DNA of 16,342 nucleotides, from NCBI GenBank assembly GCA_944390995.1, contig CALXSA010000033.1, forward strand, positions 1 to 16,342, written 5' to 3'. Made by a program: the position numbers and the translations under genes. The stretch comes from an uncultured Clostridia bacterium. Its GTDB lineage: Bacteria > Bacillota_A > Clostridia > TANB77 > CAG-508. Below are positions 1 to 6,480 of the stretch, in pieces (position 1 is the first letter of the stretch; every line of letters begins with the position of its first letter). The notes beneath the pieces were generated by a model. It did not search any database. It worked only from the letters and a program-made list of their open reading frames with translations, and was not told where the DNA came from.

Positions 1-326
1 TCCTTATCACTATTTTTCAAATTATTTACACTGGTTTTCTCTCGAATTTTAAAGAATTTGAAACATGCTTAAGAATTGATATATGCGTGAAATAAATTCT
101 TTGCTTGAATTTAAGAAACTGTGAAAAAATTGAAAAATGTAAATTAGTTGATTAAAACATTTTTTTGAATAAATTTTTTTGAAAAAATTTAATTCGATGT
201 CACAAAAATTGCAATTTTTATTACATTGACATAATACTACATTTTTTGTGATTTGTAAAGAACTTTTCATCGACATAATTCGACAAATCTGTTCCAAGTC
301 CTTGTGGCGCAACACATTTGCGTTTC
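1..326. other. AT-rich non-coding region at the left edge
   Basis: I see no convincing gene here. The longest minus-strand reading frame begins with GTG at about 315, has no Shine-Dalgarno site, and encodes a Cys/Phe/Lys-rich sequence typical of random AT-rich DNA. The stretch has many A and T runs and short imperfect inverted repeats, for example CACAAAAA near 200 and TTTTTGTG near 245. It probably holds the control or 3' region of a gene beyond the window. Confidence 0.5.
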
Positions 327-369
327 AAAAAAATTCCAGATATAGAAAATTATATTTCTATACCTGGAA
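327..369 (-). terminator. Intrinsic terminator of the two-component operon
   Basis: Positions 334-369 form a hairpin in which TTCCAGATATAGAAA pairs with TTTCTATACCTGGAA, with a single mismatch that becomes a G-U pair in one orientation. Read on the minus strand, it is followed at once by a run of seven T (327-333 on the plus strand). It lies 34 bp past the stop codon of the histidine kinase gene, where an end of transcription is expected. A T run also follows on the plus-strand side at 373-380, so it may work in both directions. Confidence 0.75.
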
Positions 370-370
370 G

Positions 371-399
371 CTGTTTTTTTCCTCCGTCCCCAAAAACAG
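371..399 (-). repeat. Small arm-core-arm hairpin element with GGGGAC core
   Basis: On the minus strand the arm CTGTTTTT, the core GGGGACGGAGG and the arm AAAAACAG follow one another, directly after the kinase stop codon. The layout (complementary arms around a GGGGAC core) matches the larger repeat clusters at 4785-4965 and 7933-8069, although the arms differ in sequence. It may be a single degenerate member of that family; membership is inferred from layout and core only. Confidence 0.4.
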
Positions 400-402
400 T
401 TT

Positions 403-1890
403 TTATTCCTTGTCTAGTTCAAAGTAAAACTCTACACCATTTTCCTTATTCACTACACCATAATCATTTTTATAATTTGTCATAATTGCCTTAACTAATG
501 CTAGGCCAATACCAGTTCCACCATCTTCTCTATTTCTCGAGGTATCTTCTTTATAGAATCTGCCCCAAATTTTTGAAATAGCATTTTCAGAAATATTGTC
601 ACCAGTATTAAATACTGAAACTCTAACCTTTTCAGTTTCCTCATTGTTTGTAATCTTTACTTCAATTTGCCTTATTCCATTAACTTCTTTTGCATGCTTA
701 ATTGCATTTGTAAAATAGTTTGTTACAACTTGCTCAATATAGAATGAGTCTGCAAATACCTGCACCTCAGGCTCATGCTCAAACTTAATATCTATTTTTC
801 TATCATCAAGCATCACTTTGCACTTGCGTATAACCTCATTTATCAATTCAACAATATTAAATTTCTCATTTCTAAATTCTCTTTTTCCATACTCTAATTT
901 CATTAATTCAAGAAGCTGTTTTACCAAAGCATCCATCTTATTAGACTCGTCTAAAATAACCTCTGCATAAAATTTTCTAGACTCGTCATCTGTATTAACA
1001 TTTTCTATTAAGCCCTCTGCATATCCTTGAATTAATGCAATTGGCGTCTTTAGCTCATGTGATACGTCGGAAATAAATTGCTTCCTCATATCATCTATTT
1101 TAGACTTTTCCTCAATATCTTTCTCAAGCTCAGAATTGTTCTCCCTAAGCTGCTTTATGGTGCTTTCCAGCTTGTCAGACATAAGATTAATATTATTGCC
1201 CAACTCATTTATTTCGTCATTTGTATCCAACGTCCTATATTTTTGGCTAAAGTCTAGTCTCGCCATTTTATTAGTTATATTATTAAGCTGCACTATTGGC
1301 GCTGTAAACTTTTTAGATATGTATGACACAATAAATGCCGAGATTAACAATATAATTATTCCTATTAGTATCAAAGTTTGGTTCGAAATTTCCACACTCT
1401 CATCAATCGGAACCGCTGGAATACTTATATAAAGCTCATATCCATTATCTAACTGTCCAGAAAGCAGTATGTAACTAATGTTGTTGACTGTATCATTCAC
1501 CTTTTTTATCTCAATTTTCCCATCATCAAGTACAATCTCGTTATTTGATTGGTTAGCCGCTGCCAAAATATCTATTGCAGAATACAAATCTTTATCCGTA
1601 CTAAACACAATCATATTGCTCTCAGTTCTTATAAAAATATCATAATTATTATTAAAAGCAATTCTCCTTAATTCTTCCTCCAAAGAATTTGAAGTACTGT
1701 TTGAATTATAATAATTATTTATTTTCGCGTAAACACTTTTCAAACTATCAATTTTTGAATACAAATAGAAAGACCTAAGCACAACACTATTTATAGCAAC
1801 TAGGCACAACACAATAACAGCTATTACTACACACATTGTAACAAATAGCTTGAACCTCACTGATTTAAAATTAAACTTTATTCTTGCCAT
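403..1890 (-). CDS. Sensor histidine kinase of an OmpR-type two-component system
   Basis: This is a membrane sensor kinase that should phosphorylate the regulator encoded 28 bp upstream. In its 495 residues I see a first membrane segment at about 13-38, an extracytoplasmic sensor region of about 130 residues, a second membrane segment at about 172-191, a HAMP linker at about 192-245 and a coiled stretch to 270. The HisKA H-box SHELKTP has the phosphorylated His at 278. The ATPase domain has an N-box around N391-N395, a G1 box NTGD near 428-431 and a G2 box GGTGIGLAL at 457-465. All catalytic motifs are present, so it should be active. The start is supported by AAAGGAAA upstream of the ATG. 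The sensor region has no recognisable PAS or Cache motif, and the signal is unknown. The layout resembles VanS/ResE-type kinases, but I cannot assign a specific name. Confidence 0.95.
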   Translation of the reverse strand: MARIKFNFKSVRFKLFVTMCVVIAVIVLCLVAINSVVLRSFYLYSKIDSLKSVYAKINNYYNSNSTSNSLEEELRRIAFNNNYDIFIRTESNMIVFSTDKDLYSAIDILAAANQSNNEIVLDDGKIEIKKVNDTVNNISYILLSGQLDNGYELYISIPAVPIDESVEISNQTLILIGIIILLISAFIVSYISKKFTAPIVQLNNITNKMARLDFSQKYRTLDTNDEINELGNNINLMSDKLESTIKQLRENNSELEKDIEEKSKIDDMRKQFISDVSHELKTPIALIQGYAEGLIENVNTDDESRKFYAEVILDESNKMDALVKQLLELMKLEYGKREFRNEKFNIVELINEVIRKCKVMLDDRKIDIKFEHEPEVQVFADSFYIEQVVTNYFTNAIKHAKEVNGIRQIEVKITNNEETEKVRVSVFNTGDNISENAISKIWGRFYKEDTSRNREDGGTGIGLALVKAIMTNYKNDYGVVNKENGVEFYFELDKE

Positions 1891-1918
1891 GCTTATTTCC
1901 TTTCTTTATTTCTTCGAC

Positions 1919-2608
1919 CTATTTTACTTCGAACTTATACCCAATCCCCCTAATAGTCTGAATATACTTTCCTCTCTTTCCAAGCTTATGCCTAATCTTT
2001 TTTATGTGACTATCAATTGTCCTTGAGTCTCCATAATAATCATAATTCCAAACATTGTTTAATATCTTATCTCTTGAAAGAGCAATATTTTCATTATCAA
2101 GTAAATACTTTAGAAGCTCGTACTCCCTTAAGCTCATCTCAATTTGCTTTCCATCTACAGTTACAGTTCTTCCTTCTGGGTCAATTACTATACCGCCATA
2201 GTCCTTTTGCTCTGTAGCCTTAGGGTTTGTCCTTTTTAAAATAGCCTCAACCCTTGCAACCAATATTTTAGGACTAAAAGGCTTAGATATATATTCGTCG
2301 ACACCAAGTTCAAAGCCAAAGAGCTCGTCCTGTTCTTCACCTCTTGCAGTAAGCATAATTATAGGGACCTTTGACTCTTGTCTAATTTGACGAAGCACAG
2401 ACCAGCCATCAAGTTTTGGCATCATAACATCAAGGAGTATTAAATTTATTTTGTTTTGGTTCTCCTCAAATACAGTTAAAGCTTCCTCTCCATCAGCTGC
2501 CTCTAAAATTCCATAACCTTTTTGCATTAAGAAGTCTTTAATCAGTTTCCTCATTCTTGATTCATCATCTACTACTAGAACTGTTGTATCTCCCATTTTA
2601 ACTTTCAT
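1919..2608 (-). CDS. OmpR/PhoB-family response regulator
   Basis: This is a DNA-binding response regulator, the first gene of the pair with the histidine kinase. The receiver domain (about 8-122) has the acidic pocket D14-D15, the phosphate acceptor D60 in LLDVMMP, T87 and K109. The C-terminal winged-helix domain (about 135-228) includes the recognition-helix region SRTIDSHIKKIRHKLG and the wing TIRGIGYKF. The length of 229 residues is normal for the family. The chosen ATG is preceded by AGGAAAGGA; a second in-frame ATG four codons later (MGDTTVLVVDD) is equally plausible, with a spacing of about 12 bases. Being on the same strand as the kinase, 28 bp apart, with no terminator between them, supports one transcript. 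Its regulon cannot be told from the sequence. Confidence 0.95.
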   Translation of the reverse strand: MKVKMGDTTVLVVDDESRMRKLIKDFLMQKGYGILEAADGEEALTVFEENQNKINLILLDVMMPKLDGWSVLRQIRQESKVPIIMLTARGEEQDELFGFELGVDEYISKPFSPKILVARVEAILKRTNPKATEQKDYGGIVIDPEGRTVTVDGKQIEMSLREYELLKYLLDNENIALSRDKILNNVWNYDYYGDSRTIDSHIKKIRHKLGKRGKYIQTIRGIGYKFEVK

Positions 2609-2789
2609 TCCTTTCCTAGACGCAAACTGGTTGAAACGAAATTTATTCTCAACCCAATATTACTTCAGAATTGTTTAGCAATATACCATTAATTTTTATC
2701 AGTTATATTCAATTATACAAACCTATTGTGTCCATTTTATGAACTAGATGTTTTTTTCTCTTGTATTTTTCATTTTATGTATACTGGTA

Positions 2790-2819
2790 AAAAACCTTTA
2801 ACCTGAATTTGCTAAAAGG
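2790..2819 (-). terminator. Weak candidate terminator after the MscS gene
   Basis: Read on the minus strand, CCTTT (2815-2819) can pair with AAAGG (2795-2799), followed by a run of T. The stem has only 5 bp and the loop is 15 bases, so this is a weak call based mainly on position: it starts a few bases past the MscS stop codon. The rest of the 2609-2826 gap has no strong feature; it must contain the promoter of the response regulator, and a TATAAT lies in it without a good -35 partner. Confidence 0.3.
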
Positions 2820-2826
2820 GATTTTT

Positions 2827-3921
2827 CTACTTCTCCTCTGAATTTTTTTCCTCGTCTTCGACCTGATGGACATACACATTCTGTCCAGGGTATGACATGT
2901 TTATATTTTCAGACTCTAAAACCTTTAATATCTTCTCGTTCACCTTGGTTCTAAAAGCCAAATATGGTACGTACTCAACATTAGCAGTATACATATATAT
3001 CATTAAATTCATACCATTCGTATCTATTGTGTCTAAGTTTACCTGTATAGAATCTTCTATTACATCATTATCATTCATTAATACAAATTTAATTCTATTA
3101 ATTATCTTTTCAACCTTGTCAGAATTTGTATTAAGAGGCAACTTAACATTCATTAAATACCTTCTCTCTTGCATTCTTGACCAATTAATAACATTGCTTG
3201 TATTAAAAATAGAATTTTGAATTGTAACTATTGTATTATCAGATGTCCTAATTTTAGTTGTTCTAAAAGAAATCTCTATAACCTCGCCCTCATTAGTGCC
3301 CACTTGTATCCAATCTCCAACAAGGAAAGGCTTATCAGACAAGATTGAAAAACCAGAAATAAGGTTCTTCACAAAATCTTGCGCAGCAAGAGCAACCACG
3401 GCACTTCCTATACCAAGACCAGCAATAAGGCTTGATGGGTTAATTCCCCAAACCGCTAGAATAAGCAAAGCTGCTCCAATGTAAATTACATATTTTAAAA
3501 TTTTACCTGTAAAGCTTGCAACAGTCCTGTTTCCATCAGGCATATCGTCATTTCTCAGCTTCCTAACAATGCCTTTCTTTGGGTCAACAAAATTCACAAG
3601 CCCCTTGGCTATAATGCAAATAATAGCTATATCAAAAATCTGGCTACAAATTTCCATTATATTCGCAGGTGGATTTATAACCATAACGCCCAAATAAACG
3701 CCTATGCATATAAACAAAGCTTTTAGCGGCAAATAGAAAGGACTATCTTTTATTTTTCTTCTATCTTTTTCTTTAAATTTAAACATCTTAATAATTAAAT
3801 ATGATAATGCCGGACTTAATATTACAAAAACACCAACAACAATAAAAGCAATTAATAAATCAATTACTTGTTCTCTTGTAATACTAGTAAAAAAACTTAT
3901 TAAGCCATTAATTTGTTCCAT
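2827..3921 (-). CDS. MscS-family small-conductance mechanosensitive channel
   Basis: This is an inner-membrane channel that opens under membrane tension to release solutes during osmotic downshock. Several hydrophobic segments (about 12-35, 55-80, 85-105 and 140-165) lead into the pore-lining helix, seen as LIAGLGIGSAVVALAAQDF, then the MscS beta domain with DWIQVGTNEGEVIEISFRTT and the family-typical IQNSIFNTSNVINWS. The soluble C-terminal alpha/beta domain follows. I place the start at the ATG at 3921, giving 364 residues, because AAAGGAA sits 9-10 bases upstream. A longer reading from a GTG at 3945 would place that Shine-Dalgarno site inside the gene. The last residues are Glu-rich. It is probably transcribed alone or as read-through from trmB; I saw no clear promoter in the 112-bp gap. 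Confidence 0.93.
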   Translation of the reverse strand: MEQINGLISFFTSITREQVIDLLIAFIVVGVFVILSPALSYLIIKMFKFKEKDRRKIKDSPFYLPLKALFICIGVYLGVMVINPPANIMEICSQIFDIAIICIIAKGLVNFVDPKKGIVRKLRNDDMPDGNRTVASFTGKILKYVIYIGAALLILAVWGINPSSLIAGLGIGSAVVALAAQDFVKNLISGFSILSDKPFLVGDWIQVGTNEGEVIEISFRTTKIRTSDNTIVTIQNSIFNTSNVINWSRMQERRYLMNVKLPLNTNSDKVEKIINRIKFVLMNDNDVIEDSIQVNLDTIDTNGMNLMIYMYTANVEYVPYLAFRTKVNEKILKVLESENINMSYPGQNVYVHQVEDEEKNSEEK

Positions 3922-3965
3922 CTTTTGCACTTCCTTTCTACGCACTGTTCAAAGACTATTTTTGT

Positions 3966-4028
3966 TTTTTGCGAATACACACACCCCATGGAAACTTAGA
4001 CCTTGCTGTTTCGAAAATTTCGCAAAAA
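3966..4028. repeat. Hairpin element downstream of trmB
   Basis: TTTTTGCGAA at 3966-3975 is perfectly complementary to TTCGCAAAAA at 4019-4028. The right arm is itself part of a smaller palindrome, CGAAAATTTCG. The enclosed 43 bases include ACACACCCCATGG and lack the GGGACA core. The layout (left arm, core, right arm with an inner palindrome) is like the clusters at 4785-4965 and 7933-8069. It may be a diverged relative, or simply the 3' hairpin of the trmB transcript. Confidence 0.4.
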
Positions 4029-4033
4029 TTTTA

Positions 4034-4696
4034 TTATTTATCAAGGCTAGCAATTAACGCCTTAATCTTAATTCCTTCCTCCTTAAACATCTTCTCATGC
4101 TCTGTCTCTATATTTTCCCAGAAATTAATATCTTTTTCCAAGTCATATGTACATTTTTCTATTTTAAAACCACATGCCTCAAAATATCCAATACTCTCAT
4201 TAAATAGTTCATCATCATCAGTCTTAAAATAAATCTTTGCACCATCAGCTAGAAACTCCTTATACTTCTCAAGCTGCCTTGTATGAGTAAGCCTTTTCTT
4301 TTTATGCTTTCCCCTAGGCCAAGGATTACAAAAATTAATATAAATTCTCTCTATGCCATCTTCCTTTGACAAAATATTATTAATTCGTTCTATATCATAC
4401 CTAGTTAAATACACATTATCAATATCTCTGTTAGCTAGCCTGTACTGTTCCTCAATCTTTCTCTTTGCCAAGCCCAACATAGCATCAACCAAATCAATTG
4501 CAATAAAATTTATATCAGGATTATATACAGCAATTTGAGAAATAAAGCCACCTTTTCCACAACCCAGCTCTAAATATATTGGACCATTGTTTTTAAAAAG
4601 TTCTCGCCACTTTCCCTTATAGTCTTCTGGATTATCTATGTAAAACTTGCTAGCTTCTAACTCCGGTCTAGCCCACGGTTTAAATCTAATTCGCAT
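4034..4696 (-). CDS. trmB: tRNA (guanine-N7-)-methyltransferase TrmB
   Basis: This enzyme uses S-adenosylmethionine to methylate N7 of G46 in the variable loop of tRNAs. The 220 residues fit the family. Visible signs are the N-terminal MRIRFKPWARPEL, the SAM-binding motif ELGCGKGGF (43-51), an acidic residue at D67 in FIAIDLVDA, the tRNA-contacting INFCNPWPRGKHKKKRLTH segment (120-138), FKTDDDELF (157-165) and the C-terminal TEHEKMF. In most homologues the segment reads DPWPK; here the Asp is Asn (N124, codon AAT). That residue is considered important for catalysis in the family, so this is worth checking. The gene has its own sigma-A-type promoter at 4730-4758. GAGGAGG lies about 14 bases before the ATG, rather far, but an upstream in-frame stop excludes an earlier start. 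Confidence 0.93.
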   Translation of the reverse strand: MRIRFKPWARPELEASKFYIDNPEDYKGKWRELFKNNGPIYLELGCGKGGFISQIAVYNPDINFIAIDLVDAMLGLAKRKIEEQYRLANRDIDNVYLTRYDIERINNILSKEDGIERIYINFCNPWPRGKHKKKRLTHTRQLEKYKEFLADGAKIYFKTDDDELFNESIGYFEACGFKIEKCTYDLEKDINFWENIETEHEKMFKEEGIKIKALIASLDK

Positions 4697-4729
4697 TTTT
4701 TATTATATCTTCCTCCTCATTTTGCCTAG

Positions 4730-4758
4730 ATTATATCATTATTTTTCCCCACTAACAA
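4730..4758 (-). promoter_or_regulatory. Sigma-A-type promoter of trmB
   Basis: On the minus strand a -35 TTGTTA (4753-4758) is followed by a 17-base spacer and a perfect -10 TATAAT (4730-4735). TGA directly before the -10 makes it an extended -10. It lies about 35 bp before the trmB ATG, with GAGGAGG between. Confidence 0.8.
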
Positions 4759-4784
4759 TAGTTTTTTAGAAAAAAACTCACCTT

Positions 4785-4965
4785 GCAAAATAGGGACACG
4801 TCTTTTCTTGCAAAAAATTGCAAACTAGGGACAGGTCTTGTTTGCCCATCCTTTAGATGCAAAAATATTATCTTAATTTGAGACCTGTCCCCAAAACGAA
4901 AAAAATTTCGTCGTGAGACCTGTCCCCAAAACGAAATTTTTGCTTGTCGACAGATTTCGACAAGC
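4785..4965. repeat. Cluster A of GGGACA-core hairpin repeats, 35-bp period
   Basis: Two forward units start at 4785 and 4820, exactly 35 bp apart, each with TAGGGACA(C/G)GTCTT and flanking GCAA/TTGC arms. Two reverse units start at 4880 and 4915, again 35 bp apart, each reading GAGACCTGTCCCCAAAACGA. GGGACAGGTCT at 4828-4838 is perfectly complementary to AGACCTGTCCC at 4881-4891 and 4916-4926. AAAAATTTCGT (4901-4911) pairs perfectly with ACGAAATTTTT (4931-4941). A separate 9-bp hairpin, GCTTGTCGA/TCGACAAGC, ends the block at 4942-4965. The elements lie between the divergent trmB and ribbon-helix-helix genes. Similar GGGACA repeats are often seen near Y1-type (REP-associated) transposases in Firmicutes; no transposase is in this window. 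Confidence 0.75.
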
Positions 4966-5140
4966 TTTGCATGTGTTATGTTGTACAATATTATTACATC
5001 TAGATAACATATTTTAGAGCATACGCGTTGCATTTCAATTTAGGTGCATATTTATTTTAAAAAACATTATACAATATTAAAAAAAGGGGAATGGGGTAAA
5101 ACAACCAACTTTCTACCTCAGGAAAGGAATGAGATAAAAT

Positions 5141-5335
5141 ATGGATAAATTAAAAATACCAAAAAACCATAGCGGAATAAGCAAGACTCTAAGACTACCA
5201 GAAAACGTAGTAGATGATGTACAAACTCTTGCTAATTTAAAAAACTTATCTTTTAATAGAACTGTAATTACTCTACTTGAATTTAGCCTTAGAAATTTAG
5301 ACGATGAAGATTTCGAAAGACTAAGGAAAAAATAA
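5141..5335 (+). CDS. Small ribbon-helix-helix (Arc/CopG-like) DNA-binding protein
   Basis: This 64-residue protein has the pattern of a ribbon-helix-helix repressor: a short beta strand SKTLRLP (14-20), a first helix ENVVDDVQTLANLKN (21-35), a turn with S37-N39, and a second helix RTVITLLEFSLRNL (40-53), followed by a charged tail. Such proteins bind DNA as dimers through the strand; many are antitoxins, plasmid copy-control proteins or local repressors. No toxin gene is next to it, so the antitoxin role is unsupported. The start is preceded by GGAAAGGA with a spacing of about 12 bases. It is transcribed alone, with a strong terminator at 5361, ahead of the ABC exporter genes. A palindrome at 5421-5435 could be its target; that is inference. 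Confidence 0.8.
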   Translation: MDKLKIPKNHSGISKTLRLPENVVDDVQTLANLKNLSFNRTVITLLEFSLRNLDDEDFERLRKK

Positions 5336-5360
5336 TTTAAATATTAACTATTTCTACCAT

Positions 5361-5400
5361 AGTATCATTATCTAAGTATAATGATACTTTATTATTATTT
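5361..5400 (+). terminator. Intrinsic terminator of the ribbon-helix-helix gene
   Basis: A perfect 11-bp stem, AGTATCATTAT (5361-5371) with ATAATGATACT (5378-5388), has a 6-base loop and is followed by the T-rich tail TTATTATTATTT. It starts 25 bp after the stop codon, so it separates this gene from the exporter operon. Confidence 0.85.
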
Positions 5401-5420
5401 CTTTTTTCAATTTTTTATAT

Positions 5421-5435
5421 TTAAGAATTTCTTAA
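5421..5435. promoter_or_regulatory. 15-bp palindrome upstream of the exporter promoter, possible operator
   Basis: TTAAGAATTTCTTAA is a perfect 7+1+7 palindrome. It ends 11 bp before the -35 box of the ABC exporter promoter. The position suits a repressor or activator site. Which protein would bind is unknown; the adjacent ribbon-helix-helix protein is one candidate. Confidence 0.4.
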
Positions 5436-5446
5436 GTATTTATGTC

Positions 5447-5474
5447 TTGCTTATTAATAAATTTATGGTATTAT
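5447..5474 (+). promoter_or_regulatory. Sigma-A-type promoter of the ABC exporter operon
   Basis: TTGCTT (5447-5452), a 16-base spacer and TATTAT (5469-5474) form a promoter; TGG before the -10 adds an extended -10 element. It gives an untranslated leader of about 90 bases before the ATPase ATG at 5569. The leader contains a weak hairpin (GTTGAAAAA with TTTTTCCAAC). Confidence 0.65.
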
Positions 5475-5568
5475 ATTTTTGCAAAAGAAAATAAAAGGTA
5501 ATGTTGAAAAAGAATTTTAATTTTTTTCCAACTAAATTTGTATCTTAAGGAAGGGATGATGTAAAAAA

Positions 5569-6480
5569 ATGCAAAATGTAATTTTAAAGTGTGAAAATTT
5601 ACACAAATTTTTCAGAAAAAAAGAAATTCTAAAAGGCGTTTCGCTCGAAGTTTCGAGTGGTGATATTTTAGGTTTCATTGGTCCTAACGGAGCAGGAAAA
5701 ACTACAACTATCAAACTAATTTTAGGTTTGCAAAAAATTAATAGTGGTAAGGTTTCAGTAAATGGCTATGATATTCAAACAAATTTTGAAAAGGCTATTT
5801 CTAAAGTAGGAGCTATTATCGAAAACCCTGATTTATACATGTATTTAACCGGATATGAAAATTTAAAATTAATTTCAAATTTATATAAAGGTGTAACCAA
5901 AGCCCGTGTCGACGAAGTTGTAAAACTTGTTGGTCTAGAAAACAGAATACATGATAAAGTTTCAAAATATTCGCTTGGTATGAGGCAAAGGCTTGGTGTT
6001 GCTCAGGCAATACTTCATAAGCCAAATCTTTTAATACTTGATGAGCCTACAAACGGCTTAGACCCTGAAGGAATTAAGGAGCTACGTAGTCTTTTAATAA
6101 AACTTGCTACAGAAGAAAATATGGGTATTTTAATTTCTAGCCACAATTTGGCCGAACTAGAAAGTTTCTGTAATAAGGTGTGCATTATTAAAAACGGCGT
6201 TATTGTTGAAAACAGTAGCTTGGACAGCGTAAAAAAAGCCGCTTCAAGCGGAAATTATATTATAGAAGTAGATAACTCTAGCAAGGCTAAAACTCTTTTG
6301 GGAGATATTGCGAATATAATAGATGATACACATATTAGCGTTAGCTCTGATAGAGAAAATATTTCTGAAATTGTTAAAAAGTTAGTTTTGCAAGAAATTA
6401 AGATATATTCATTGCAAGAAAAAATTGTAACTCTTGAAGATGCATTCTTGAAAAAGACAGGGGGTAATGTAATTGATTAA
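5569..6480 (+). CDS. ABC exporter ATP-binding subunit (BcrA/CcmA type)
   Basis: This is the ATPase of an ABC-2 type exporter, working with the permease that overlaps its 3' end. In its 303 residues I see Walker A GPNGAGKT (38-45), the ABC signature YSLGMRQRL (134-142), Walker B LLILDEP (154-160) followed by the D-loop NGLDPEG, and the H-loop H192 in SSHN. The Q-loop region reads GAIIENPDLYMYLTG, the form seen in bacitracin/lantibiotic-resistance-type ATPases such as BcrA. The C-terminal 90 residues are the usual variable extension. GGAAGGGA lies about 12 bases before the ATG. The substrate is not evident; peptide-antibiotic or ion export are typical for relatives, and no peptide synthesis genes are nearby. 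Confidence 0.95.
   Translation: MQNVILKCENLHKFFRKKEILKGVSLEVSSGDILGFIGPNGAGKTTTIKLILGLQKINSGKVSVNGYDIQTNFEKAISKVGAIIENPDLYMYLTGYENLKLISNLYKGVTKARVDEVVKLVGLENRIHDKVSKYSLGMRQRLGVAQAILHKPNLLILDEPTNGLDPEGIKELRSLLIKLATEENMGILISSHNLAELESFCNKVCIIKNGVIVENSSLDSVKKAASSGNYIIEVDNSSKAKTLLGDIANIIDDTHISVSSDRENISEIVKKLVLQEIKIYSLQEKIVTLEDAFLKKTGGNVID

Noticed and set aside
279..285. Spo0A boxes (TGTCGAA) near 279-285, 4956-4962 and 16224-16230
   Set aside because: With this base composition about two chance matches are expected in 16 kb on both strands; three matches without a sporulation gene nearby are not evidence.
49..315. An 88-codon minus-strand frame
   Set aside because: GTG start without a ribosome site, composition typical of random AT-rich DNA, no recognisable family.
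3922..3945. GTG start for the MscS gene at 3945
   Set aside because: The AAAGGAA ribosome site lies inside that extension and is correctly spaced for the ATG at 3921.
4752..5033. A 93-codon minus-strand frame
   Set aside because: It runs through the GGGACA repeats (hence GDRSQ- and TRPVPSL-like peptides), has no ribosome site, and covers the trmB promoter.
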